Shown here: one piece after another, positions 52,746-62,976 of the stretch
How the letters are laid out: each line of letters starts with the position of its first letter
Position numbering within the stretch: position 1 is the stretch's first letter
Assembly (NCBI RefSeq): GCF_001645385.1
Contig: NZ_LVHI01000009.1
Coordinates: 1-64,000 of the forward strand
DNA: 64,000 bases
Reading direction: 5' to 3'
Source: Rhodococcoides kyotonense
GTDB taxonomy: Bacteria > Actinomycetota > Actinomycetes > Mycobacteriales > Mycobacteriaceae
The notes under the pieces: model-generated
What the model saw: only the letters and a program-made list of their open reading frames with translations
What the model was told of the DNA's origin: nothing
The model's database searches: none
Program-made: the position numbers and the translations under genes

Positions 52746-54041
52746 TCAGCAGTTGGTCGGAGCAGGCACGCCGTAGAAGCGGTCCTTCATCCAGTTCTGC
52801 GCTTCGCCGAGGCCCAGGATGTCCGGAATCAGATGTCCCGCACCGGATCCCGGAACGATGGCGGGAAGCTGCGCGCTGCTGAGCTGAACCGTCGCGCCCT
52901 TGCCGCACCACGCACCGCCGAGTTCGACGGCCTGGCCATGAGGCACGATGTCGTCGGACGTGCCGGACTGGATGAGAACGGGCGCGTTCGGTGTCCGTTC
53001 GCCGATCTTGTTCTTGGCCAGGATCTCCTGCGCGACGGGAAGACGGTCGAGCACCACGGACATCGGTTCACCGGTCGTCGTGTACTCCTGGGTCCGATGC
53101 AACCCCACGGTCAGAATCGTCTCTCCGACACATTGATTCGCAACGAGGTTCAGCATCGCCTTGCCCGCGTCGTTGATGTTCTCGTCGATGATCGGACGCA
53201 GCCCGGGATCCGATTCGAGCAAGCCGTTCAAGGTGTAGCCGATGACGCCGGTGAGAATCGTGCCGTCGACCTGGTCGAGCGTCTGCTTCAGATCCGCCGG
53301 GGGTGCACCCGCGTACGTTCCGGCGATCTCGAGTTCGGGAGCATATTCACCGGCCAGTTCCGCTGCAGCCGCCGTCGCGCCACCTCCCTGCGAGTAGCCG
53401 TACAGACCGAGGGGTCCGCCACCGGACACCTTGGTGCCCTCGATCTTTCGCGCCGCGCGCGCCGCGTCGAGCACCGCATGAGCCTCGGCCGCCCTGTTGA
53501 CGTACGTGTGTGCACCGGGAGTACCGAGGCCTTCGTAGTCGGTGATGACGACGCCGTAGCCCTGCGACAACATCGAGTACGCCGCGAGCACCTCGTACTC
53601 GACCATGAAGCCGAGCGGCGGCGTGTACGTGATGACGTTGTTGAGCATCTTCGACGGCGCGCACTGATCACCCTGTCCCTGGGTGCCGGGGGCCAGTACG
53701 ACGAGCGGACGTTCGCCGGGCCCGGTCCAGTTCGCGGCCGGGTCGATGTAGGTGCCCGTCACCACATTGGCATCGCCGTTGGAATCGGTGCTGCGGTACA
53801 TGATTCGCGTGGCCTCGCCGGGAAGGGTGCCGCCGATACCCGGGACCGACAACGCGAGGTGCGACGGTTCGGTGCGGATCAGGTCACCCGGGGACCCCGC
53901 GGGAAGCGGGTTGGGCGGAACGTAGAAATCGGATTCGACGGTCGACCCGGTCGAGGGCGCCGCCGTCGCCATCGGCGTCAACGCCGTGGCGGCGATGACC
54001 GCGAGGCCCACAGCCGATCCGAACACCCGTGACACACGCAT
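52746..54041 (-). CDS. Secreted lipase (LIP family)
   Basis: A 431-residue secreted protein with a signal peptide (MRVSRVFGSAVGLAVIAATA, cleavage near ATAAPS). The alpha/beta hydrolase core has LVVLAPGTQGQGDQCAPSKM, YGVVITDYEGLGTPGAHTYV and the nucleophile elbow LYGYSQGGGATAAAAELAG. The His is in IVPGSGAGHLIPDILG and the acid probably in SGTSDDIVPHGQ. Four cysteines (QCAPS, NQCVG, AWCGKG, PTNC) may form disulfides. This is the family of secretory triacylglycerol lipases (pfam LIP). Confidence 0.92.
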   Translation of the reverse strand: MRVSRVFGSAVGLAVIAATALTPMATAAPSTGSTVESDFYVPPNPLPAGSPGDLIRTEPSHLALSVPGIGGTLPGEATRIMYRSTDSNGDANVVTGTYIDPAANWTGPGERPLVVLAPGTQGQGDQCAPSKMLNNVITYTPPLGFMVEYEVLAAYSMLSQGYGVVITDYEGLGTPGAHTYVNRAAEAHAVLDAARAARKIEGTKVSGGGPLGLYGYSQGGGATAAAAELAGEYAPELEIAGTYAGAPPADLKQTLDQVDGTILTGVIGYTLNGLLESDPGLRPIIDENINDAGKAMLNLVANQCVGETILTVGLHRTQEYTTTGEPMSVVLDRLPVAQEILAKNKIGERTPNAPVLIQSGTSDDIVPHGQAVELGGAWCGKGATVQLSSAQLPAIVPGSGAGHLIPDILGLGEAQNWMKDRFYGVPAPTNC

Positions 54042-54232
54042 GCAACAACCCCCGTCGTCTTCGAGACTCCGCTTTCTTACTCAGCGGTAGCAACACTCTC
54101 GACGGACCCTACGTGATGGGAGCCACAAATCGGAAGCGTGTGTTTCACCCACCACGACGACTAGTGAGATCTCACAAGACCCACACGGTTCGACGTCGAG
54201 CTCCATCCGACGCTTCTCGTGCCACCTGACAA

Positions 54233-54916
54233 TCAGCGCTTGCGACGGTGCAAAGCCGTCTTGGCGACGAGAATTTCCTCGGACGTGAAAGCGCGGCCAG
54301 GAAGGTCGCTCGCAGCTCCCGGTTCGGCGCGCAGGCCGTCGAGCACGAGAGTGAAGTATCGCTTCCAATTCGCCGGCTCGACACTGCACGTGAATTCCGA
54401 TGCTGCCCCGACCATTCCGATCAACGGAAAGAAATCGTTGACCTCGACGTCGGCGCGGAGCTGACCCGACTCGCGTGCCCGTCGGACGATCTTCTCGACG
54501 AACGGATCGATCTTCTCGCGCACCTGGGCGATGCCGTGACACCCCTCGTCGGTACCCATGACGACGTCGTTCAGCCCTCGGTCCGCCGAGATCCCCTGAC
54601 ACAGACTCTCGAGGAACATCACAAGACCGTCCCAGGCGTCGTCGGCCTGCAGGGCCTTCTCCGCGTGGGCGAGCATTTCCTCCAGCCGCTGCTCGAAGAC
54701 GCCGTCGATCAACTCTTCCTTACAGGAGAACCGTCGATAGACAGTGCCGACTCCGACCTTCGCATGGGCCGCCACGTCGTCGAGGGTGATGTCGATACCG
54801 CGCGACGCGAACAGTTCGCGCGCCGCATCCACGATGCGTCTGCGGTTGCGCTCCGCGTCGGCGCGCAACGGCTTTCGGCCTGCGCCTGCGCCGGCTGTGT
54901 CGGCTCTCACACTCAT
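54233..54916 (-). CDS. TetR-family repressor of the adjacent efflux pump
   Basis: A 227-residue protein with the helix-turn-helix SRGIDITLDDVAAHAKVGVG and TVYRRFSCKEELIDGV (about 38-75) and a ligand domain with one Cys (EFTCSVEPANW). It is divergent from a DHA2-family efflux gene, with two identical-type operators between them. This is the standard arrangement for a drug-efflux repressor. Inducer unknown. Confidence 0.9.
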   Translation of the reverse strand: MSVRADTAGAGAGRKPLRADAERNRRRIVDAARELFASRGIDITLDDVAAHAKVGVGTVYRRFSCKEELIDGVFEQRLEEMLAHAEKALQADDAWDGLVMFLESLCQGISADRGLNDVVMGTDEGCHGIAQVREKIDPFVEKIVRRARESGQLRADVEVNDFFPLIGMVGAASEFTCSVEPANWKRYFTLVLDGLRAEPGAASDLPGRAFTSEEILVAKTALHRRKR

Positions 54917-54936
54917 TCGATGTCCGTTTCACCCGA

Positions 54937-54999
54937 TAAGCGGAGGACAGTCCTCCGCTTAGCTGCTACCTTGTCCAATAACCGGAGGATACACCTCCG
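54937..54999. promoter_or_regulatory. Two operators CGGAGG-N5-CCTCCG between tetR and the MFS pump
   Basis: The first (54941-54957) is CGGAGG-ACAGT-CCTCCG, inside a longer perfect palindrome with 11-bp arms TAAGCGGAGGA / TCCTCCGCTTA (54937-54961). The second (54983-54999) is CGGAGG-ATACA-CCTCCG. Start-to-start distance is 42 bp, four helical turns, so two dimers could bind on one face. Confidence 0.85.
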
Positions 55000-55020
55000 C
55001 ATAGTCGATCAGAGGAAACC

Positions 55021-56541
55021 ATGACCGCACTGTCTTCGGACGACGTCACGTCGTCAGGGCCGGCAACGGAGGAAGTCGCCGATGCCAGAGCCCATCGCAA
55101 TCGCTGGCTGATTCTGGCCACGCTGGGGCTTGCCCAGCTCATGGTGGTGCTCGACGCCACCGTCGTGAACATCGCGCTTCCCGCCGCCCAGCTCGACCTC
55201 GGCTTCGACAACGCGGATCGCTCGTGGGTCGTCACGTCGTACGCTCTCGCCTTCGGCAGTCTGTTGCTGCTCGGCGGTCGCCTCAGTGACTTGTTCGGAC
55301 GACGCAACACGTTCCTGATCGGGCTCGTCGGATTCGCCGTCATGTCGGCCGTCGGAGGGGCTGCTGTCAACTTCGGCATGCTGGTCGCCGCACGCGCCGG
55401 CCAGGGTGTGTTCGGCGCTCTGCTCGCACCCGCCGCTCTGTCGCTGCTCGCGACCACCTTCACCGACGCGAAGGAACGGGCCAAGGCATTCGGCATCTTC
55501 GGTGCGATCGCCGGTGGCGGCGGTGCACTCGGCCTGCTGCTCGGCGGTGTGTTGACCGAGTGGGCAAACTGGCGATGGAGCCTCTACATCAACCTCGTGT
55601 TCGCCGCGCTGGCCTTCGTCGCCGGTTTCGTCCTGCTGGCGAAGCACAAGTCCGACCACCGTCCTCGCCTCGACATCCCCGGCACGCTGACTGTGTCGGC
55701 TGCGCTGTTCGCCATCGTCTACGGCTTCGCCCACGCCGAGTCCGACGGCTGGGGTAACACCGTCACCATCGCGTTCCTGGTGACAGGCGTCGGCCTGCTC
55801 GGTGTGTTCTTCAGCATTCAGCAGCGCGTCGCGCACCCGTTGCTGCCGCTGCGCATCATCCTCGACCGCACACGTGCCGGATCGTTCCTCGCAGTGTTCG
55901 TCACCGGTGCCGGCATGTTCGCGGTGTTCCTGTTCCTCACCTACTACCTGCAGAACACGCTGGGATTCACCCCGATCACCACCGGCTTCGCGTTCATGCC
56001 GATGATCTTCTCGCTCATCGTCACCGCAACGCTGTCGACGGCCATCGTGCTGCCGCGCTTCGGTCCGCGCGTCCTGATGACGACCGGCCTGTTCGTCGCC
56101 GCGCTCGGCATGGGACTGCTGACGCAGATCGACGTCGACTCCAGCTACGTGACGCACATCCTGCCCGGCTTGATCGTCATGGGTCTCGGCCTGGGCGCGA
56201 CGATGGCTCCGGCGATGCAGGGTGCGATCTCGGGCGTCGACCCCGACGACTCGGGTGTCGCGTCGGCGACGGTCAACACGATGCAGCAGGTCGGCGGTTC
56301 GATCGGTACCGCTCTGCTGAGCACCATCGCAGCCAGCGCGGCGACCGCATACGTCACCGACAACATGGCAACCGCGACGGATCCGCTCGCGCTGCAGGCA
56401 CACGCGGAGATCGCCAGCTACACCACGACGTTCTGGTGGGCCACCGGCATTTTCCTGCTCGGCGCGGTCATCTCGGCGATCGTCGTCAAGCCGGGCCTGC
56501 TACCCGCCGCGCCCGAGGGTGCGGTCGTCGTAGGCCACTGA
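55021..56541 (+). CDS. DHA2-family MFS multidrug efflux transporter
   Basis: A 506-residue protein with 14 predicted transmembrane spans. It has motif A (SLLLLGGRLSDLFGRRNTFL) and motif C-like ILGLGLGATMAPAMQGAISG-type glycine runs (AGGGGALGLLLGGVL). WLILATLGLAQLMVVLDATV gives the D-at-TM1 signature of DHA2 (LDATVVNIALP). It is divergent from the TetR repressor with twin operators, as in drug-induced efflux. The gene ends 6 bp before a palindrome element. Confidence 0.93.
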   Translation: MTALSSDDVTSSGPATEEVADARAHRNRWLILATLGLAQLMVVLDATVVNIALPAAQLDLGFDNADRSWVVTSYALAFGSLLLLGGRLSDLFGRRNTFLIGLVGFAVMSAVGGAAVNFGMLVAARAGQGVFGALLAPAALSLLATTFTDAKERAKAFGIFGAIAGGGGALGLLLGGVLTEWANWRWSLYINLVFAALAFVAGFVLLAKHKSDHRPRLDIPGTLTVSAALFAIVYGFAHAESDGWGNTVTIAFLVTGVGLLGVFFSIQQRVAHPLLPLRIILDRTRAGSFLAVFVTGAGMFAVFLFLTYYLQNTLGFTPITTGFAFMPMIFSLIVTATLSTAIVLPRFGPRVLMTTGLFVAALGMGLLTQIDVDSSYVTHILPGLIVMGLGLGATMAPAMQGAISGVDPDDSGVASATVNTMQQVGGSIGTALLSTIAASAATAYVTDNMATATDPLALQAHAEIASYTTTFWWATGIFLLGAVISAIVVKPGLLPAAPEGAVVVGH

Positions 56542-56547
56542 CCGGCC

Positions 56548-58000
<1,453 letters not shown>

Positions 58001-58087
58001 ACCAGAGAGTGTAGCTGTCCCCGTCGCGGGGACACATCACCGCCCCGATTTGGGATCTGGAGGGGGTGACCCGGTATGCTTCCCCAC

Positions 58088-58175
58088 GGAGGATTCGCCT
58101 AGTGGCCTATGGCGCTCGCCTGGAACGCGGGTTGGGTTAACGCCCTCAGGGGTTCAAATCCCCTATCCTCCGCCA
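58088..58175 (+). tRNA. tRNA-Ser(GGA)
   Basis: The acceptor stem GGAGGAT (58088-58094) pairs with ATCCTCC (58165-58171). The anticodon loop CTGGAAC has GGA at the anticodon, reading UCC/UCU serine codons. A long variable arm (TTGGGTTAACGCCCTC), typical of tRNA-Ser, precedes the T arm AGGGGTTCAAATCCCCT. CCA is encoded. A terminator follows 7 nt after the CCA. Confidence 0.96.
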
Positions 58176-58181
58176 ACGGGC

Positions 58182-58212
58182 AAAGCCCCCTTGCATCACG
58201 CAAGGGGGCTTT
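58182..58212. terminator. Terminator after tRNA-Ser
   Basis: AAAGCCCCCTTGC (58182-58194) pairs with GCAAGGGGGCTTT (58200-58212), followed by TCTCGTC. The stem is perfect and A-rich before, T-rich after, so it can terminate in both directions. It also lies before the stop of the convergent membrane-protein gene (58221). Confidence 0.9.
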
Positions 58213-58220
58213 TCTCGTCT

Positions 58221-59951
58221 TCAGCTGTTCGCCAGCATCACCACTCCGAGTGGGCCGCTTCCGATGCACACCTCACCGGTGGTCGATGCCGTCACCGCAC
58301 TTCCGGCGCCGGTCAGCCGCACGTACACGGTGTTCAACCCGCTTCGCAGCGGCACCGACACCGCGTCCCCGGTATCAAGTTCGAGGTCGACGACGCTGTC
58401 ACCGTCGGAGAAATAGTTGAGCTGTACCGTCCAGTCCCAGTTCGGAACTGCCGCGTCGAGCGGCATCCGGGTCCGGTCCCCGACGCGGTAGCCGCACCCC
58501 GCTTCCGGACCCTGAGTGATGCTGCGCGACGGGCTCACGACGGCGGGCACGACGTGACCGGAGTCGTCGAGGTACTGCAGCACGGGCGTCGACGACGCGA
58601 AGTTCGGGTCGAGACTGCCGAAGATCCTCGCAGCGGAGTTCTCGGGATACGCCAGTGGCGTCAGCACCCACGGTGACACGGCCTGGTCCAGCAAAGGAAT
58701 GTCTCGATGGTCCGCGAGCGAGTGCTTCGCGGTGGCCAGGTAGTCGCCTGCGGGATCGTCCTGCCACGTCGACACGAAGGTGTACGACGACACGAGACTG
58801 CTGATCACGAAAACTGCGGCGCCGACGATCCATCCGCGGTGCACCGGCCCGCCGGCTCGCGACCTGAGCATCAACGCGGCGCCGACGGTGATGACGACGG
58901 AACTGTCGGCGACGTATCTAAGTGTCTGCGCCAGTTCGTTCGCGGTGTCGGGGCCGGAGCGCGACAGCACCATCACCGCGACGGACACGGCGACATAACC
59001 CACCACGGCCGCCCAGACCGACCAATGACGTCGAAGCGAAAAGACCACTGCGACAACGACTGCCACCCACGCCGCCACGACGAGCACGAGCGGCGGCGAC
59101 GCCCACGGCCCCGCGGGTGGCCAGCGCTCCCACATCCAGGGCCCACCCACCAGTGTCGGCACCAATCCGAGCGATGTTCCGTGATGCACGAGTTCGGCTG
59201 TCGTTCGCCACCCGTGGAACGCGAGGCCGGCCCGGACGACGATCAGAAACAGAACGGCCCACACGGCCACGACGACACCGCACGAACACCACAGCGGTGC
59301 AGCACGTTTCCACGCCGCCCTGACTCCGAACACGAACGCGACGACACCGAACGCGAACAGCGGCACCACGACCGACTTCTCGAAGAACAGCAGCGATACG
59401 GCCGTGACGACCGCGCCCGTCACCACATATCGCCGACGCCTCGTCCTCACGTAGTCGAGCGCGTCACCTGCGACCCAGGCCAGCGCGAACTGCAGAGGGA
59501 GCGCGTTGAGCGCCGCGGCCCACCACGCGAACGACGGTAGCGTCAGCGGGGAGAACAGGTAGAACGTCAACGGCAACAACAGAATAGGAGTATCACCGAG
59601 GATCTTGCGCAGCAATCGAAGAACCGCGTACGACGCGGCCGCCTGCATGATCAGCGTCGTCGCGGCGGGCAGGAACCAGTCGAGCGGAGCGATTCTCGCC
59701 TGCAGGCCGGCGACGACGAATGCCGCAGGCATGAAGTGTCCGTCGTGGTCGTACAGCAGCAGGTCCGTCGAGAAGAGAGAGAAGGCGCTCCCGCGTCCGG
59801 TCAGGATCAGGTCGTCCCAGTAAAAATTCCCCGACGCCACCACGTACGCCCGGACGACCAGTTGAGCGGCGATCAGCACCAGCGCGATCGTCACCACCCG
59901 GTGCGTCGTCGTACGGACGGGCGCCTCGCGCGCCGCCGTGCTCACGGTCAT
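58221..59951 (-). CDS. Polytopic membrane protein, GT-C glycosyltransferase-like
   Basis: A 576-residue protein with about 11-12 transmembrane spans in residues 15-400. The first outward loop has ASGNFYWDDLILTGRG, a paired-Asp motif typical of GT-C enzymes that use polyprenyl-phosphate sugars. The C-terminal 170 residues form an extracytoplasmic domain (PNWDWTVQLNYFSDGDSVVD) that looks carbohydrate-binding. Substrate unknown; cell-envelope glycan assembly is plausible. GGGAGG precedes the ATG at 59951. The frame reaches 60086 without a ribosome site. Confidence 0.78.
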   Translation of the reverse strand: MTVSTAAREAPVRTTTHRVVTIALVLIAAQLVVRAYVVASGNFYWDDLILTGRGSAFSLFSTDLLLYDHDGHFMPAAFVVAGLQARIAPLDWFLPAATTLIMQAAASYAVLRLLRKILGDTPILLLPLTFYLFSPLTLPSFAWWAAALNALPLQFALAWVAGDALDYVRTRRRRYVVTGAVVTAVSLLFFEKSVVVPLFAFGVVAFVFGVRAAWKRAAPLWCSCGVVVAVWAVLFLIVVRAGLAFHGWRTTAELVHHGTSLGLVPTLVGGPWMWERWPPAGPWASPPLVLVVAAWVAVVVAVVFSLRRHWSVWAAVVGYVAVSVAVMVLSRSGPDTANELAQTLRYVADSSVVITVGAALMLRSRAGGPVHRGWIVGAAVFVISSLVSSYTFVSTWQDDPAGDYLATAKHSLADHRDIPLLDQAVSPWVLTPLAYPENSAARIFGSLDPNFASSTPVLQYLDDSGHVVPAVVSPSRSITQGPEAGCGYRVGDRTRMPLDAAVPNWDWTVQLNYFSDGDSVVDLELDTGDAVSVPLRSGLNTVYVRLTGAGSAVTASTTGEVCIGSGPLGVVMLANS

Positions 59952-60075
59952 GGTGGCCCTCCCCCGCCGGACAGTACGACGCCCGAGCGTAGACGACGAG
60001 CCGTTCTCGAACCCGATCACTCGATGTCGGGAATTTCCAATCCGTCGGCAACCTCGATGTCGGAGAATCGGCACC

Positions 60076-60636
60076 ATGACTTCCACCGAAACGGTTGCCG
60101 ACCGCTACCGTCGCCTCGCCGACATCCTCACCCGCCGCATCGACGCCGTGCCGTCGGAGAAGTGGGACACGCCGTCGACCTGCGAGGGGTGGACGGTCCG
60201 CGACGTCGTCCAGCACATCGTCGACACCGAGAAGGGTGCGCTCGAACCCGTCGGCCTGTCCATTGCCGACGGCCCGTCCGCCGCCGACGATCCCGTCGCG
60301 GCCTGGGTTCACACGCGTGACGCCATGCAGGAGATTCTCGACGACCCGTCCCGCGCGAACCGAGAGTACGAGGGCCACTTCGGCAAGACCGACCTCGCGT
60401 CGTCGATCGGGTCGTTCTACAGCTTCGACCTGATCGTGCATGCGTGGGACATCGCGCATTCCGTCGGCGTCGAGGACTCCATCGCCGACGAGGATCTCGA
60501 TTTCGTCGAGGCGTTCATCGCGCAGATGGGCGACAACATCCGTATGGACGGGGTGTGCGGGCCTGCTGTGGACGTGCCGGAGTCGGCCGATCGACAGACG
60601 AAGGTGCTCGGGCAGCTCGGTCGCGACGTGCGCTGA
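60076..60636 (+). CDS. TIGR03086-family (mycothiol-dependent/DinB-like) protein
   Basis: A 186-residue helical protein with the family opening ADRYRRLADILTRRIDAVPS and the signature WDTPSTCEGWTVRDVVQHIV, whose His is a likely metal ligand, with another in YSFDLIVHAWDIAHSVGV. The C-terminal part (VCGPAVDVPESADRQTKVLG) is characteristic. Related proteins (MDMPI/DinB fold) bind a divalent metal and may use mycothiol as cofactor. GGAGAATCGG precedes the ATG. It ends 4 bp before a palindrome-like element. Confidence 0.88.
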   Translation: MTSTETVADRYRRLADILTRRIDAVPSEKWDTPSTCEGWTVRDVVQHIVDTEKGALEPVGLSIADGPSAADDPVAAWVHTRDAMQEILDDPSRANREYEGHFGKTDLASSIGSFYSFDLIVHAWDIAHSVGVEDSIADEDLDFVEAFIAQMGDNIRMDGVCGPAVDVPESADRQTKVLGQLGRDVR

Positions 60637-60640
60637 CGCA

Positions 60641-60707
60641 CCCGTGCGTGCGTGGTTGCCCTATGGTCCGACCATGCACGCACGGGCGCGGAGCGCATTA
60701 CCGCGCC
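60641..60707. repeat. Diverged intergenic palindrome with second stem
   Basis: CCCGTGCGTGCGTGGT (60641-60656) pairs with ACCATGCACGCACGGG (60671-60686) with one wobble. A second stem GGCGCGG (60685-60691) / CCGCGCC (60701-60707) overlaps it and holds the stop of the 3-hydroxybutyrate dehydrogenase gene in its loop (60698-60700). Architecture and position match the palindrome family, but the central bases differ. Confidence 0.6.
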
Positions 60708-61444
60708 GACCACCCACCATCCATCGTGTAGGACGCACCGGTGACCATGCCTGCGTCCTCGGACGCCAGCCACCCGACGAGCGATCCGACCTCCGCAGGT
60801 TCGACGAGCCGCTTGATCGCGCTCTCGGTCAACATGACCTTCTCGAGCACCTCGTCCTCGGCGATTCCGTGCGCTGCCGCCTGGTCCGCGATCTGCTTCT
60901 CCACCAACGGGGTTCGCACGTAACCGGGGTTCACGCAGTTGCTCGTGACGCCGTGCGCACCGCCCTCGAGTGCCGTCACCTTCGACATGCCTTCGAGTGC
61001 ATGCTTGGCGGTGACGTAGGCGACCTTGTACTCCGATGCCCGCAAACCGTGCACCGACGAGACGTTCACGATACGACCGAACTCGCGAGAGTACATGCCG
61101 GGCAACGCAGCTCGAATCAGCAGGAACGGCGCCTCCACCATCAGCGTCTGAATCCCCCGGAACGCAGCGGGGTCGAACTCGACGATGGGAGCGACGGTTT
61201 GGATTCCCGCGTTGTTGACGAGGATGTCGACGTCGAGCTTCAGGGTCTCGAGCGCGGCGACGTCGAGCAGATCGACGGTCCACGCGTCGCCCTGCAGTTC
61301 CGACGCCAACTCCTTCGCAGCGACCTCGTCGACGTCGGCGATCGTGACTTTTGCACCGCGCGTTGCCAATTCACGCGCACACGCGGCGCCGATCCCGGAC
61401 GCACCACCCGTGACGAGGGCGGTGCGACCGGTCAAGTCAATCAC
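60698..61444 (-). CDS. 3-hydroxybutyrate dehydrogenase-like short-chain dehydrogenase
   Basis: A 248-residue SDR enzyme converting (R)-3-hydroxybutyrate to acetoacetate with NAD+. Motifs: the nucleotide-binding VTGGASGIGAACARELA, NNAG at LVNNAGIQTVAP, the catalytic Ser in NVSSVHGLRASEYKV and Tyr-x-x-x-Lys in AYVTAKHALEG. HGLRAS is typical of 3-hydroxybutyrate dehydrogenases. The GTG start overlaps the stop of the transporter gene (GTGA), so the two are coupled. The stop codon lies in a palindrome-like element. Confidence 0.88.
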   Translation of the reverse strand: MIDLTGRTALVTGGASGIGAACARELATRGAKVTIADVDEVAAKELASELQGDAWTVDLLDVAALETLKLDVDILVNNAGIQTVAPIVEFDPAAFRGIQTLMVEAPFLLIRAALPGMYSREFGRIVNVSSVHGLRASEYKVAYVTAKHALEGMSKVTALEGGAHGVTSNCVNPGYVRTPLVEKQIADQAAAHGIAEDEVLEKVMLTESAIKRLVEPAEVGSLVGWLASEDAGMVTGASYTMDGGWSAR

Positions 61445-62835
61445 TTCAGACCCGCCTTGGAAAGCTCCGCCTCCGTCGCGAGGTTCTTCGCGTCGGCGAT
61501 GTCGATGGACTCGAGAGCGAGGCCCTTCGTCTCGCGAGCCGCGATGACGGCGACGAGCGTCACGGCACAGGCCGCGGCGAGGTACCACGCGATCGGGACA
61601 CCGGAGCCGAAGCGGTCCAGCAGCGCGACGGCGATGATCGGCGCGAGCGAGCCGGCGACGATCGACGTGACCTGGTAGCCGAGCGACACACCGGAGTAGC
61701 GCATACGCGTCGGGAACATCTCTGCCATGATCGCCGGCTGCGTCGCGTACATGAAGGCGTGGAACACGAGACCGATGATGATCGCCAACATGATCACGGC
61801 GTTGTGGCCGCTGTTGAACATCGGGAAGGCGAAGAAGCCCCATGTGCCCGCGGTGACGGCGCCGATCAGGTAGACCGGTCGACGGCCGATGCGGTCGGCG
61901 AGCTTGCCCACCAGCGGGATGACGCAGAAGTGCACGGCGTGCGCTGCGAGCATCCACCACAGGATGGTCTGAGTGTCTGTGCCGACCTCGACCTTGAGGT
62001 ACGTGATGGTGAACGTGACGACGAGGTAGTACATGACGTTCTCACCGAAGCGCAGGCCCATGGCGGTGAAGACGCCACGCGGGTAGCGCTTGAGGACCTC
62101 GAAGACACCGTACGACGCGGCCTTGATGACCTCGGCCTGCTTCTGCGCCTCGACGAAGATCGGGGCGTCGGTGACCTTGGTACGGATGTAGTAGCCGACG
62201 AACACGATCACGGCGGAGAGCCAGAAGGCGACACGCCAGCCCCAGCTCAGGAACGCATCCTCGGACAGGACGGTCGTCAGGATCAGCAACACGACGGTCG
62301 CGAGGAGGTTACCGGCGGGCACACCCGCCTGCGGCCAGCTGGCCCAGAAGCCGCGGCTCTTGTTGGGGCTGTGTTCTGCGACGAGCAGAACCGCGCCTCC
62401 CCATTCGCCACCGACGGCGAAGCCCTGGATGAAGCGCAGCGTGACGAGCAGCGCTGGAGCCCAGTACCCGATCTGGTCGAACGTCGGCAGGCAGCCCATC
62501 AGGAACGTCGCGCCGCCGACGAGCACGAGGCTGAACTGCAGCAGCTTCTTACGTCCGTACTTGTCACCGAAGTGGCCGAACACGATGCCGCCGAGCGGGC
62601 GTGCGACGAAGCCGACGGCGTAGGTGACGAACGCGGCGAGGATGGCGTCGAGCTCGCTCGTTCCCGCGGCGAAGAAGATCTTCGAGAACACCAGTGTCGC
62701 GGCGGTTCCGTAGAGGAAGAACTCGTACCACTCGACGATGGTGCCTGCCATCGACGCGCCGACGACCTTTTTGAGGCCGCTCGGGGTGGCGTCCGGGTCC
62801 TTCCCGGACGGGTCTATGCGTTCTTCGACGCTCAT
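61441..62835 (-). CDS. MHS-family MFS transporter
   Basis: A 464-residue protein with 12 predicted spans. The metabolite:H+ symporter signature is ASMAGTIVEWYEFFLYGTAA, with GHFGDKYGRKKLLQFSLVLV (motif A) and GVFTAMGLRFGENVMYYLVV. The family imports organic acids. Coupling with the 3-hydroxybutyrate dehydrogenase suggests uptake of 3-hydroxybutyrate or a related acid. The gene is divergent from a LysR regulator. Confidence 0.93.
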   Translation of the reverse strand: MSVEERIDPSGKDPDATPSGLKKVVGASMAGTIVEWYEFFLYGTAATLVFSKIFFAAGTSELDAILAAFVTYAVGFVARPLGGIVFGHFGDKYGRKKLLQFSLVLVGGATFLMGCLPTFDQIGYWAPALLVTLRFIQGFAVGGEWGGAVLLVAEHSPNKSRGFWASWPQAGVPAGNLLATVVLLILTTVLSEDAFLSWGWRVAFWLSAVIVFVGYYIRTKVTDAPIFVEAQKQAEVIKAASYGVFEVLKRYPRGVFTAMGLRFGENVMYYLVVTFTITYLKVEVGTDTQTILWWMLAAHAVHFCVIPLVGKLADRIGRRPVYLIGAVTAGTWGFFAFPMFNSGHNAVIMLAIIIGLVFHAFMYATQPAIMAEMFPTRMRYSGVSLGYQVTSIVAGSLAPIIAVALLDRFGSGVPIAWYLAAACAVTLVAVIAARETKGLALESIDIADAKNLATEAELSKAGLK

Positions 62836-62976
62836 TGCAACTCCTCATGTGAGACGGCATGCGAGGAAGCGGCAATTGTGACCGCTCCCACACATACTGG
62901 GTACGGCTGAGTATCGATGCAGAAAGTTGCGCCCGCAATGACCAAGCGTGCAACTGCGATCTGCAAGAATGCACAT

